Shown piece by piece: positions 52,398 to 61,689 of a DNA stretch of 64,000 bases. The notes beneath the pieces are model-generated. The model ran no database searches and was not told the origin of the DNA. It saw only the letters and a program-made list of their open reading frames with translations. Source of the stretch: an uncultured Verrucomicrobiota bacterium (GTDB lineage: Bacteria > Verrucomicrobiota > Kiritimatiellia > CAIQIC01 > Lenti-01); contig CALKWZ010000012.1 of the NCBI GenBank assembly GCA_938003985.1, positions 1 to 64,000 of the forward strand. Direction: 5' to 3'. The position numbers and the translations under genes were made by a program. Positions within the stretch are counted from its first letter, which is position 1, and each line of letters starts with the position of its first letter.

Positions 52398-53303
52398 TCA
52401 GCCCAGCGTCAGCCGGTTGCGGCCTTCGCGTTTGCTGCGGTAAAGCAAATCGTCCGCCCGCCGCACCAGGCTTTCCACCGTGTCGTCCGGCCGGAACAGC
52501 GTGGCGCCGATGGAAATCGTCACCGCAATGCGCGTGCCTTCGTGCACGACGAAGGCCGACTCGACCAGGCAGCGGAGCCGGTTGCCCAGCCGCTCCAGAT
52601 CCGCGGCGCCGATGCAGCGGATGACCCCCGCGAACTCTTCGCCGCCCCAGCGGCCGTAGGCGTCGTAGGGCCGGGCGTTCGCGATCAGCGTGCGGCCGAT
52701 GAACTTGAGCACTTCGTCGCCGACGCCGTGGCCCCAGCGGTCGTTCACCGCCTTGAAATGGTCGATGTCCATGAACAGGAAGCCGAAAGGCTGGTCGGCG
52801 AACCGGCGGATTTCCTCAAACCGGCTGGCGATTTCGCGTTCGAGATAGGCGCGGTTCGCCAACTGGGTCAGGTTGTCCAGCAGCGCCAGCCGCTCGAGTT
52901 CCTGGATGCGCAGCTCGCTTGCGGCGCGGTGGCTGATGTCCGTGAACAGCTCGATGCCGCCGACGACGCGGCCCGCTTCGTCCGTCAACGGACTGGCGCG
53001 GACGGCGACGGGGATCCGATGGCCGTCCTTGTGGTGGAGATAGATGTCGGACTGGCGCAGCCGGCCGTCGCACATGGTTTCCGCCAGCGGGCACGTGCCG
53101 GTGCACAGCGCGCAGCCTTTGCCGTCCACATGGCTGAGGATATTGTCGGCGCAGGATTTGCCGATCACGTCCTCCGCCGCAAAACCCGAAATCCGTTCCG
53201 CCGCCTTGTTCCAGTAGGTGATCACGCGCCGGCGGTCCACCAGATAGAGTCCGTCGTGGAGGTTGTCCACGATGCGCTGGAAGGACTCCGGCGTCAGGTT
53301 CAC
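52398..53303 (-). CDS. PAS-GGDEF diguanylate cyclase
   Basis: 301 residues from GTG 53303, overlapping the deacetylase stop as GTGA. One PAS domain (about 5-125, NLHDGLYLVDRRRVITYWNK) carries five cysteines (51, 64, 67, 71, 78). The GGDEF domain (about 140-300) has ALLDNLTQLANRAYLEREI, FMDIDHFKAVNDRWGHGVGD and the active-site motif GRWGGEEFAGVIRC. The GGEEF signature predicts an active cyclase making cyclic di-GMP. No membrane segment. No inhibitory RxxD site was noticed. Confidence 0.92.
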   Translation of the reverse strand: MNLTPESFQRIVDNLHDGLYLVDRRRVITYWNKAAERISGFAAEDVIGKSCADNILSHVDGKGCALCTGTCPLAETMCDGRLRQSDIYLHHKDGHRIPVAVRASPLTDEAGRVVGGIELFTDISHRAASELRIQELERLALLDNLTQLANRAYLEREIASRFEEIRRFADQPFGFLFMDIDHFKAVNDRWGHGVGDEVLKFIGRTLIANARPYDAYGRWGGEEFAGVIRCIGAADLERLGNRLRCLVESAFVVHEGTRIAVTISIGATLFRPDDTVESLVRRADDLLYRSKREGRNRLTLG

Positions 53304-54310
53304 GGGACCGTCTCCGGCGGCGGCGCGGCGGCCGCGGCGAGCCGGTGCCGGCCAGCCCGGACGTCGGCGATGGTGTAGAAATGGAGGCGCTCGGAGGCGT
53401 AGCGGAGGATTTCCTCGAAGTCGGATTGGCGCGTGCCGTAGCTGGGGCCGACGAGCACATCGCTGCCGACCGCGACCGCGCCGGGCGGCAAATCCGCCAG
53501 GGTCACCTCGGATCCGGCAGCGGCCGTCACCGGGATCACGCTCTGCGCGGCCTGCCGCCGAAGCACGCACGGCACCAGGACGTTTTCCTCGCCATCCGCC
53601 AATTCGACGGGCCGGTCCAGCGTGACGACGTTGCCCGCGACCGCCACGACGCGGCCGACCGTGAAGGCGGAATCCGGCAAGACCCGGTGGCCGTAGAGGA
53701 AGAGCACGACGTCGCGGCGCTGCGCCAGATCGATCCACTTCTTGACCAGTTCCACGGGGGCGTATTGCGCGGTGTCGATGGAGGTGCCCGGCAGCGAACC
53801 GTCCGGCCGCACGCCGTCGGCCAGGGCCAAGGGATCCACGCGGCGATAGCTGCCGATCCGGCCGAGGGCGGCCTGGGCGATTTCCGGCGTCGAGGCGTTG
53901 AAGGGAAACGCGAGGGCCTCCACCCGCAAGCCGGCTCCCCGCAGAAGGGCCAGCGAGGGATCGAGCTCTTTGTCCAGCCAGGCGTCGAGGCCGTTGCTCT
54001 GCACGAAGCGCGGCGCGTTCTGGTGGTTGGCCGTGTGCGTGCCGATTTCCCAGTCGTATTCATCCTGCAGGCGGCGCAGCTCGTCGAGCGTGATCCGGCC
54101 GTTGTGCACGTAGCGGTCGTTGACGAACCCGGTCGCCGTGGCACCATACCGCTGGATGATCGGCGCCGTTTCCGTCAGCCACGCGGTCCAGCCATCGTCG
54201 AACTGCAACGCGAGCCCGCCTCGCCGTTCGGCGGCAAAACCACACATTCCACTGCCGGCCACCAAGATCAATCCCAGAAGCCATGGAATCATTTTATTCA
54301 TTAAAATCAT
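53300..54310 (-). CDS. Exported polysaccharide deacetylase (NodB family)
   Basis: 336 residues from ATG 54310; ATGs at 54301 and 54292 are alternatives. Signal peptide (MIPWLLGLILVAGSGMCGFA), then GGLALQFDDGWTAW with the catalytic Asp and metal-ligand Asp, and WEIGTHTANHQN with the two His ligands. VEALAFPFNASTPEI corresponds to motif 3. Residues ~185-260 add an unusual beta-rich insert (VLPDSAFTVGRVVAVAGNVV). It should remove acetyl groups from a surface polysaccharide. Coupled by GTGA to the PAS-GGDEF gene; a 29-bp dyad stands upstream. Confidence 0.85.
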   Translation of the reverse strand: MILMNKMIPWLLGLILVAGSGMCGFAAERRGGLALQFDDGWTAWLTETAPIIQRYGATATGFVNDRYVHNGRITLDELRRLQDEYDWEIGTHTANHQNAPRFVQSNGLDAWLDKELDPSLALLRGAGLRVEALAFPFNASTPEIAQAALGRIGSYRRVDPLALADGVRPDGSLPGTSIDTAQYAPVELVKKWIDLAQRRDVVLFLYGHRVLPDSAFTVGRVVAVAGNVVTLDRPVELADGEENVLVPCVLRRQAAQSVIPVTAAAGSEVTLADLPPGAVAVGSDVLVGPSYGTRQSDFEEILRYASERLHFYTIADVRAGRHRLAAAAAPPPETVP

Positions 54311-54319
54311 CGGTCTTAA

Positions 54320-54348
54320 ATCCGATATGTCTAGCAACATACTCGGAT
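54320..54348. promoter_or_regulatory. 29-bp dyad upstream of the deacetylase operon
   Basis: Arms ATCCGA-TATGT (54320-54330) and ACATA-C-TCGGAT (54338-54348) are inverted around CTAGCA. It lies 10 bases upstream of ATG 54310 on the minus strand, where an operator or leader hairpin would act. Confidence 0.5.
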
Positions 54349-54376
54349 ATTGGCGATTTTCAAGTGCGGCCAGCCA

Positions 54377-56170
54377 TCAAGGCTTGCGCGGGGTGTCCGG
54401 GGTGCCCTTCCCCTTCCAGCGCGCCGGCAAGGACAGGCGCCGCCAGACGTCGGGCGCCTTGCGCTCCAAGGCGATCACCCAGTGGTTGCGGTTCCGGCGG
54501 GCCGGCAGCGAAATCCGGTATTGTTCCGGCTCGCCTTCGGTGGGCATCACCACCATGACGCTTTGGTCCGGATCCACCGTGTTCAGTTCCAGCAGGAAAT
54601 CGGGCGTGGAGCCCATTCCCATGAACTGGACGGTCACGAATCCGTCGCTGTTGATGCGGGCGGAAAACGGCATCGGCAAGGCGATGGTCTGGCCGCCGAC
54701 AGGCGTGAAGCGGGTTTCCATCAGGTCGCCGTGGACGACCTGCCGCTGGACCAGTTCGGTCTTCAGCTTCTGGCCCGATTTCCGGATCGCGGTGAACCCG
54801 CTGGACGACCAGATCAGTTCGCCTTCCTTCACGCCGATCAGATACGGCGCCACGATGACGAACTGAATGTGCTGGATCGGATCGGCGACGGCCGGATCGG
54901 GCGCGAGCAGCTCGGCGTCCGCGTCGAGGGCGACCATGCAGTATTTCCGGGCGAAATCCGCGAACTTGGTCTTGTTGCCCTCCCGGTTGGGATCGTAGCC
55001 GCCGAGTTTGAGGACTTTGGCGAGATAGGCCGGGCAGCGCTCGGGAATCATCTCCACGGGCGACGACTGGTCCTCGAACCGGATGTCCAGGATGGTGCCG
55101 ATGGCCGCGCGGAAACCCAGTCCAAGTTTCATTTCCAACGCCTTGACCAGACCGTTCTGGTCGTCCGTCACCAGCAGCCGCTGGCCCTTTTCGTCCCACA
55201 GGACGGATTCCACGGTGCCGAAGTTTTCGTAGATCGATTGGAGCGTGTCGGTCGTGGGGTCCCACCGATAGATCGCGCCGTTTTCCTCGGCCACCAGCGC
55301 CGTGCCCCCCGCCAGCGCCCACAGGCCTTCGGGCGAGCGGAACCGCTTCACGGACCGGAAGGTGCGGACGTTGCGCGTCCGCAGGTCCAGGCAGCCGACG
55401 TCGCCGGTCAGTTCGTCGGCGAAAAACGCGAAGCTCCCGTCGGGCGAAAACCGCGCGGCCGAATAGCTCGCCAGAGCGTCGTTCAGCGGCAACCACCATT
55501 CGCCCTGCGCGTCGCGGTAGAGGATCGCGCCGCGCACCAACCCCAGCAACCCGCCCGCGTCGGGATCGTGGTTGAAGGCTTCCGCCGTCGAACCGGCCAG
55601 CAACAATTCGCCGGACAGGCCGACGTCGACGGATTCCCAGGCGAAGCGGTGGTTGGGCAGCGGGATCGGCACGACCGTGCCGGCCGCGGAGGCCTGGCCG
55701 GGCTTGTCGGAAAACTCGAACGCGATCAGGCGGCCGCCGGGCACGTCTTCGGCCACGTACAGGGTCCGCTGGCCGTCGAAAACGATGCCCTCCGGCGAGC
55801 GCAGGCCGGTTGTTTTCTTGCGGGAACGGCCTTCCTCCTCGTACACCGGCGTCGCGCCGTCGATCACCACCTGTCGGGCGCCGTTGGGCCGGATGCGCAC
55901 GACGGCCGCCGCGTTTTCTTCCGCGACGTAGAGATCGCCGGTCTTCGGATCGAGCGCCAAGCCGTCCGGCCCGCGCAGGTCTTTGGCCACCGTCGAAGTC
56001 TTGCCGAATATTTTCGACGGTTCCCGTTCGGGCTTGGGAGCATCGGCTTGGGTCGTTTTGTCGGCCCGCGCCGGCCCCGCCCCCCACCCGGCGACCAGTG
56101 CCCAAACAAAAAACGCCGTCCAGGCCGGAACGGTGCGACGGGCGCGAGCATATGGAACGGACGACGTCAT
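54377..56170 (-). CDS. Exported beta-propeller (NHL/SMP-30-like) protein
   Basis: 597 residues. Signal peptide (about 15-36) followed by SKIFGKTSTVAKDLRGPDGL. Repeated blades read GPDGLALDPKTGDLYVAEEN, SPEGIVFDGQRTLYVAEDVP, FSPDGSFAFFADELTGDVGC and SPEGLWALAGGTALVAEENG, with spacing of 40-50 residues, i.e. a six-bladed-type propeller. After about residue 330 the sequence changes to an unrelated alpha/beta region ending in RARWKGKG-type basic residues. No lipobox and no catalytic motif. Function unknown. Confidence 0.75.
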   Translation of the reverse strand: MTSSVPYARARRTVPAWTAFFVWALVAGWGAGPARADKTTQADAPKPEREPSKIFGKTSTVAKDLRGPDGLALDPKTGDLYVAEENAAAVVRIRPNGARQVVIDGATPVYEEEGRSRKKTTGLRSPEGIVFDGQRTLYVAEDVPGGRLIAFEFSDKPGQASAAGTVVPIPLPNHRFAWESVDVGLSGELLLAGSTAEAFNHDPDAGGLLGLVRGAILYRDAQGEWWLPLNDALASYSAARFSPDGSFAFFADELTGDVGCLDLRTRNVRTFRSVKRFRSPEGLWALAGGTALVAEENGAIYRWDPTTDTLQSIYENFGTVESVLWDEKGQRLLVTDDQNGLVKALEMKLGLGFRAAIGTILDIRFEDQSSPVEMIPERCPAYLAKVLKLGGYDPNREGNKTKFADFARKYCMVALDADAELLAPDPAVADPIQHIQFVIVAPYLIGVKEGELIWSSSGFTAIRKSGQKLKTELVQRQVVHGDLMETRFTPVGGQTIALPMPFSARINSDGFVTVQFMGMGSTPDFLLELNTVDPDQSVMVVMPTEGEPEQYRISLPARRNRNHWVIALERKAPDVWRRLSLPARWKGKGTPDTPRKP

Positions 56171-56252
56171 GAACAGGCGCTACGGGGCGACATTATATCG
56201 GTTGCCCCGCCGCAAGTCAAACGCGCGCCGGAAAGGATCCGGGGTCCGGCGT

Positions 56253-56282
56253 TTGACGCTGGGTACGGGGTGCTGATACATT
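56253..56282 (+). promoter_or_regulatory. Putative promoter of the 1343-aa beta-helix gene
   Basis: TTGACG (56253-56258), 18-bp spacer, TACATT (56277-56282), the same -10 seen at 2142 and 49776. The ATG at 56354 lies about 65 bases downstream. Confidence 0.45.
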
Positions 56283-56353
56283 TCCCCCAACGGAGGAAGG
56301 TTCCCGCCCGATGTCCGGTTTTGGACGCCGCGGACGGGATGCCCGGCCGGCAT

Positions 56354-59300
56354 ATGAAATCCAACATCCGGATTGTGGTGGCCGCGGGCCTCGCGGCCTG
56401 GCTCGTCGGCACGCCGCCGGGCGCGGCGGCCACCCGCTACGTCTCCCCCGCCGGGTCGCACGTCCCCCCGTTCGCCACGTGGGCGGAGGCCGCCACCAAT
56501 TTCCAGGCGGCCATCGACGTCAGCGGGCCGGGCGATCTCGTGCTGGCCACGAACGGAGTCTACGCCCTGCCCGCCACGGTGCGCGTGACCAACGGCGTCG
56601 TGCTGGCCTCGGTCAACGGCCGGGACGCCACCGGGCTGGATGCCGGCGCCCTGCCCGCCGGCCAGGACGCCGTCTTTCTCCAATACGGAACGGTGGACGG
56701 CTTCACCGTCAGCAACGCGCCCCGCCACGGGATCAAAAGCGAACATGGCGCCGTCCTCAACTGCCTCGTCACGCACTCCCGCCACAACGGCATCGACAGC
56801 TACACGACGCCGCGGATCGTCGCCGATTCCCGGCTGATCGTCAGCAACACGATCGTGCGCCGCAGCGCCACGAACGGCATCTTCACCTGCGCCGTCGACA
56901 CGCGCATCGAAAACTGCCTTGTCGCGGAATCCGGCGGCACCGGCGTTTCCCTGCGCCAGAACGACACCGTCGCGCCCATCCAGGTGCCGCGCGTCAGCAA
57001 CTTCCTGATCCGCGCCTCCACCGTCGCCAGCAACGGCAACAGCGGCATCGGCGTCGCGTTCTGGAACTACGACGCCAGCCTGCCGACGGTCCCGGTGCGC
57101 GTCGTGGACTGCCGGGTCGAATTCAACTCCGGCGCGCGCGGGGGCGGCATTTTCGACGGCGCCGGCGACAACACGGACCGTTCCAGCGGCGTCCAGATCC
57201 TCGATTCCGTCATTGCCGGCAATGCGGCGACGACTTACGGCGGCGGCATCTATCTCGCCCCAAGCCGAGGCGCCGCCGTCGTTCGTTCCGTCGTGGAAAA
57301 CAACGTTTCCGCGGGCGGCGGCGGCGGGATCATGGCGTGGGGAGGAAGCGCCGCCGTCCAGAACTGCCTGATCCGGGGCAACGTGGCCGCCACCTATGGC
57401 GGCGGCGTCTGGAGCGGCGTTCTCCGGAACAACACCGTGCTCGACAACGAAGCGGGCACCTCCGGCGGCGGCATCTACGGCGGCGACGTCGCCAACTGCA
57501 TCGTCTACGGGAACCAAGCTGACATCGGACCGGGCACCTATGGCGCCGTCGTGGCCTACTCCTGCGTGGTTCCCGCCGCGTCGGGAACGGGCAACCTCGC
57601 GCAAGAGCCGGGATTCGCCGGCACCCGCAACTGGCGGCTGACCGCCGGATCCCCGTGCATCGATGCGGGCAACTGGGCCCTGGCCACCGGCGATTTCGAC
57701 CTCGACGGCGAACCCCGCATCTGGGGCGACGGCGTCGACATGGGCTGCGACGAATTCTACCCACCCGGCCTCGGCGGCCCGCTGGCGGTGGAAATCGCAA
57801 GCAGCGCGGACCGCGCGGTGGTCGGCACTCCGATTTCGTTCCAATGCAACGTCGAGGGCGCGCCGGCCGCCTACGTCTGGCAGTTCAACGACGGCCACGT
57901 CGTCTCGAACGTGCCCCAGATCGAGCGGACCTTCGCGACGGCCGGCGTCTACGTCGCCACCGTCGTGGCGTGGAATCCCGACGGCGCGTCCTCCAATTCG
58001 CTCGCCGTCGAGATCTTCCCTGGATTCACGAACTACGTCGCGCCCGGCGGCGGCCACGTCTACCCCTTCACCAACTGGCCGGAAGCCGCCACGAACATCC
58101 AGGCCGCCATCGCCGCCAACATGGCCGGCGGCCAAGTGACGGTCGCCGACGGCATCTACGATTCCGGCGGCCTGGCTCTCGCCGACGGCCCCACCAACCG
58201 CGTGGCGCTCACCAACGCGGTGACCGTCGCCAGCCTCAACGGCCCGGAAAACGCCTGGATCGTCGGCAGCGGTCCCGCCGGCGACGCCGCCGTCCGGTGC
58301 GCCTACGTGGGCGCCGGCGCGCGCCTCGTCGGCTTCACGCTGACCAACGGCCATACCCGTGCGTCCGGCGACGTGCTGGCGGCGCAAAGCGGCGGTGGCG
58401 CCTGGTGCGACAGCGGCGGAACCGTGGACAACTGCCGGATTCTCGGCAACGCGGCTTTCCATTCCGGCGGCGGCGTCTACCGCGGCCTCGTGACCGATTC
58501 GACCCTGCAGGGCAACCGCGCCGCGCAAGGCGGCGGCGCGGCGAGCGCGACGTTGCGGCAATGCGTTGTTTCCGAAAACGCCGCGACCGGCAACGGCGGC
58601 GGCGCCTACGGCGGCACGCTGGAAAACGCGCTGGTCCTGGCCAACCAGGCCGAGTACGGCGGCGGCGCGGCGGAAGCCACGCTCCTGCACGCCACCGTGG
58701 CCGACAACTTCGCCGCGCAAGCCGGCGGCGGCCTCTACCGCGGCGTCGCCAGCAATTCCATCGTCTACTTCAACTCCGCCGGCAACGGCTGGTCGAACTA
58801 TTTCAATGCCGTCTGCCGTTACTCCTGCACGACTCCCGATCCCCAATCCGTCGGCAACGTGACCAACGATCCCCGGTTCGTGGACCGCTCCGCGGGCATC
58901 TACTTCCTGCAAACGAATTCCCCGGCCTTGGATGCGGCCGCGACCAGCGCGCTGGTCCAGGATCTGGCCGGCATGCCGCGCCCCGCGGCGGGCCGGCCGG
59001 GCGAAACCGCCGCCCCGGACATGGGCGCCTACGAGTTGACGCCCGCGCACTACGTCTCGCCCGACGGCGGCCACGTCTGGCCGTTCCTGAGCTGGGCCGA
59101 TGCCGCCCGCGACCTCCAATCGGCCGTCGATGCCGCCGACGCCCCGGACGTCGTCTGGGTTTCCAACGGCGTCTACAACGCCGGCGGACGCACGCATCTC
59201 GGCGCCTTGACCAATCGCGTGGTCGTGGACAAGGCCATCCGGGTCGCGTCCCTCAACGGCCATAGCCAAACCGTCGTCGAAGGCTCCGGCCCCATCGGCG

Positions 59301-60385
59301 ACGCCGCGGTCCGCGGCGTTTACCTGGCCGCGGGCGCGACGCTGGAGGGATTCACGATCCGCCGCGGCGCCACGCGCGCGGCCGGCGATGCGTCGCTCGA
59401 CCAAAGCGGCGGCGGCATCTGGGCCGCGGCCGATGCCGTCGTCGCCAACTGCGTGATCGTTTCCAACGCCGCGGCCGCGCGCGGCGGGGCCATCCGCGGC
59501 GGCACCGCCATCAATTCCTTCCTGCATGCCAATTCCGCGGCCCAAGGCGGCGGCGCTGCAAACAGCCTGCTGGATTATTGTACCCTCACCGGCAACCAGG
59601 CCGCCGACGGCGGCGGCGCCGCCGATTGCCTTGGCCGATACGGCATCGTCTATTTCAATTCCGCGAGCGGTTCCGGCACGAACGTCTTGGGTGGCCTGTG
59701 GGAGACGTCTTGCGTCTCCCCCGCCGACGGCCCGGGCACCTTCGATGCCGATCCGCTGTTGCTGGAGCCCGGCGGCTACCGGCTGGCGCCCGGCTCGCCG
59801 TGCATCGACGCCGTAACCACGCCCTTCTCCATGCCGAGCGTCGATCTGGACGGCACGCCGCGCCCGCTGGACGGCGATGCCAACGGCACGGCGCGGTACG
59901 ACGTCGGCGCCCACGAATACGTCTATGCCGGCGCCGACTCGGACGGCGACGGCATGCCCGACGAGTGGGAAATTCCCAACGGTCTGGCGCCGCTGGCCGA
60001 CGACGCGGCCGAAGATCCGGACGGCGACGGCCTCTCCAATTTGCAGGAGTTCCAGAACGGAACCCATCCTTGGCTGAGCGACACGGACGGGGATGGCCAA
60101 TCCGACTGGGCCGAAATCGTCGCCGGCACGGATCCGGTCGATCCCGACAGCTTGTTCGCGATCCGCAACCCGGCCGTCCACGCCGAAAGCGGCCACCAGA
60201 TCTTCACCTGGCCCGGCCGCACCCAGCGCCTGTACACCGTCGTCGCGGCCGACGACTTGACCGGTCCGTTGACCAACCGGCCGGACTACGTCGATCGGCC
60301 GGGCATCGACGGGACCATGGCGTTCACCAACGACCAGCCCACGCACCTGAACGTGTTCGGCGTCCGCGTCCGTCTGGCGCCCTGA
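56354..60385 (+). CDS. Giant secreted beta-helix protein with three helix modules
   Basis: 1343 residues. Signal peptide (NIRIVVAAGLAAWLVGTPPG) then module 1 starting ATRYVSPAGSHVPPFATWAE. A PKD-like domain (PISFQCNVEGAPAAYVWQFN) joins it to module 2 (FTNYVAPGGGHVYPFTNWPE), followed by module 3 (AHYVSPDGGHVWPFLSWADA). Each module opens with the same xYVxPxGGHVxPFxxW line and ends with the DxxGxPR / GxxE anchor-Q segment. The C-terminus has three calcium-binding thrombospondin type 3-like repeats (DSDGDGMPDEWE, DPDGDGLSNLQEF, DTDGDGQSDWAE) and a final beta-domain. Likely a surface adhesin or polysaccharide-binding protein. Confidence 0.9.
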   Translation: MKSNIRIVVAAGLAAWLVGTPPGAAATRYVSPAGSHVPPFATWAEAATNFQAAIDVSGPGDLVLATNGVYALPATVRVTNGVVLASVNGRDATGLDAGALPAGQDAVFLQYGTVDGFTVSNAPRHGIKSEHGAVLNCLVTHSRHNGIDSYTTPRIVADSRLIVSNTIVRRSATNGIFTCAVDTRIENCLVAESGGTGVSLRQNDTVAPIQVPRVSNFLIRASTVASNGNSGIGVAFWNYDASLPTVPVRVVDCRVEFNSGARGGGIFDGAGDNTDRSSGVQILDSVIAGNAATTYGGGIYLAPSRGAAVVRSVVENNVSAGGGGGIMAWGGSAAVQNCLIRGNVAATYGGGVWSGVLRNNTVLDNEAGTSGGGIYGGDVANCIVYGNQADIGPGTYGAVVAYSCVVPAASGTGNLAQEPGFAGTRNWRLTAGSPCIDAGNWALATGDFDLDGEPRIWGDGVDMGCDEFYPPGLGGPLAVEIASSADRAVVGTPISFQCNVEGAPAAYVWQFNDGHVVSNVPQIERTFATAGVYVATVVAWNPDGASSNSLAVEIFPGFTNYVAPGGGHVYPFTNWPEAATNIQAAIAANMAGGQVTVADGIYDSGGLALADGPTNRVALTNAVTVASLNGPENAWIVGSGPAGDAAVRCAYVGAGARLVGFTLTNGHTRASGDVLAAQSGGGAWCDSGGTVDNCRILGNAAFHSGGGVYRGLVTDSTLQGNRAAQGGGAASATLRQCVVSENAATGNGGGAYGGTLENALVLANQAEYGGGAAEATLLHATVADNFAAQAGGGLYRGVASNSIVYFNSAGNGWSNYFNAVCRYSCTTPDPQSVGNVTNDPRFVDRSAGIYFLQTNSPALDAAATSALVQDLAGMPRPAAGRPGETAAPDMGAYELTPAHYVSPDGGHVWPFLSWADAARDLQSAVDAADAPDVVWVSNGVYNAGGRTHLGALTNRVVVDKAIRVASLNGHSQTVVEGSGPIGDAAVRGVYLAAGATLEGFTIRRGATRAAGDASLDQSGGGIWAAADAVVANCVIVSNAAAARGGAIRGGTAINSFLHANSAAQGGGAANSLLDYCTLTGNQAADGGGAADCLGRYGIVYFNSASGSGTNVLGGLWETSCVSPADGPGTFDADPLLLEPGGYRLAPGSPCIDAVTTPFSMPSVDLDGTPRPLDGDANGTARYDVGAHEYVYAGADSDGDGMPDEWEIPNGLAPLADDAAEDPDGDGLSNLQEFQNGTHPWLSDTDGDGQSDWAEIVAGTDPVDPDSLFAIRNPAVHAESGHQIFTWPGRTQRLYTVVAADDLTGPLTNRPDYVDRPGIDGTMAFTNDQPTHLNVFGVRVRLAP

Positions 60386-60415
60386 TCCGCTTGTCCGCCC
60401 CGGATCCGTTCGGGA

Positions 60416-60444
60416 TTGAAAAAACGCCGCGGACAAGCCACATT
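60416..60444 (+). promoter_or_regulatory. Promoter placing codB start at the mRNA 5' end
   Basis: TTGAAA (60416-60421), 17-bp spacer, CACATT (60439-60444). ATG 60453 is eight bases downstream, with no Shine-Dalgarno sequence. Confidence 0.4.
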
Positions 60445-60452
60445 TCGCCTCC

Positions 60453-61679
60453 ATGCATTCCGAATACGAATTTTCGTCCGTGGCCGCCGCCGACCGGCGC
60501 GGGTTCCCGTCCCTGCTGGTCGTCATGTTGGGATTCACGTTCTTTTCCGCCAGCATGTGGGCGGGCGCCGAGCTCGGCAACGGCCTGCGCGCGTCGACCT
60601 TCCTGTGGGCGGTCTTGGCGGGCAACCTGCTGCTGGGCGCCTACACGGGCCTGTTGGCGCACATCGCGGCCCGCACGGGCCTGTCCACGCATCTGCTCGC
60701 GCGCCGGGCGTTCGGCCAGCAAGGGGCGGCGCTGCCTTCGCTGCTGCTGGGCGTGACGCAAGTGGGCTGGTTCGGCGTCGGCGTCGCCATGTTCGCCCTG
60801 CCCGTCGCGCAGATGTTCCCCGGCGTGCCCCGGCTGGCGCTCATCGCGGTCTCCGGCGCCTGCATGACGCTGACGGCCTACTACGGCATCAAATCCCTGA
60901 CGATCCTTTCGATCGTGGCCGTGCCGGCCATCGCGCTGCTCGGCTCGGCTTCGCTGGCCAAGGCCTTCCACGACTTCGGCGGCCTTTCGGCCTGGTTCGC
61001 GATGGAACCGGCCAGCTCCCTATCCCTGCCGGCGGCGATCGGCATCTGCGTGGGGTCGTTCATCTCCGGCGGCACGCTCACGCCCGATTTCACCCGCTAT
61101 GCGCGCACCTCGCGCATTTCCGTCTCCGCCACGGTGATCGCCTTCCTGCTGGGCAACTCGCTGATGTTCCTGTTCGGCGCGGTGGCCTCGGCGTTCTACC
61201 AGACCAACGACATCTCCCTCGCCCTCAAGGCGCAGGGCATGATCGCCGTCGCCGTGCTGGTGCTGGGGCTGAACATCTGGACGACGAACGACAACGCGCT
61301 CTACGCCGCCAGCCTCGGTTTCGCCACGCTCACGCGCCTGCGCAAGCGGAAATTCGTCCTGATCAACGGATTCCTCGGCACGGTCTTCGCCACCGCCGCC
61401 TACAACCATTTCGTGCCGTGGCTGAACCTGCTCAACCTGATGCTGCCGTCCATCGGCGCGATCCTGATCCTGGACTACTTCGTCGTGCGCCGCCGCGCGC
61501 CGGACGCGGAACCCGCGCCCGGCGTCCGCTGGGCGGCCGTCGCCGCCTGGGCCGCCGGCTTCTGCGCCGCGAAATTCCTGCCCGGCCTGCCGCCGCTCAA
61601 CACCGTCTTGGCGGCCTCGGCCGTCTACCTCCTCCTCGCCCGCCGGCCCGCCGCGGTCCCGGCCCCGGCCGCCGAATAA
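60453..61679 (+). CDS. codB: Cytosine permease (NCS1 family)
   Basis: 408 residues with about 12 membrane segments. FFSASMWAGAELGNGLRAST matches the NCS1 start, followed by GLSTHLLARRAFGQQGAALP, LLGVTQVGWFGVGVAMFALP, GGTLTPDFTRYARTS and LNIWTTNDNALYAASLGFAT, all CodB-type. It imports cytosine with H+ or Na+. Followed ten bases later by an aminotransferase gene, possibly cotranscribed. No cytosine deaminase gene was seen. Confidence 0.88.
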   Translation: MHSEYEFSSVAAADRRGFPSLLVVMLGFTFFSASMWAGAELGNGLRASTFLWAVLAGNLLLGAYTGLLAHIAARTGLSTHLLARRAFGQQGAALPSLLLGVTQVGWFGVGVAMFALPVAQMFPGVPRLALIAVSGACMTLTAYYGIKSLTILSIVAVPAIALLGSASLAKAFHDFGGLSAWFAMEPASSLSLPAAIGICVGSFISGGTLTPDFTRYARTSRISVSATVIAFLLGNSLMFLFGAVASAFYQTNDISLALKAQGMIAVAVLVLGLNIWTTNDNALYAASLGFATLTRLRKRKFVLINGFLGTVFATAAYNHFVPWLNLLNLMLPSIGAILILDYFVVRRRAPDAEPAPGVRWAAVAAWAAGFCAAKFLPGLPPLNTVLAASAVYLLLARRPAAVPAPAAE

Positions 61680-61689
61680 GGAAACGCCC

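Noticed and set aside
54350..60385. 2011-codon frame starting upstream of the beta-helix gene
   Set aside because: Its first 660 codons run antisense through the propeller gene; the signal peptide and real start lie at 56354.
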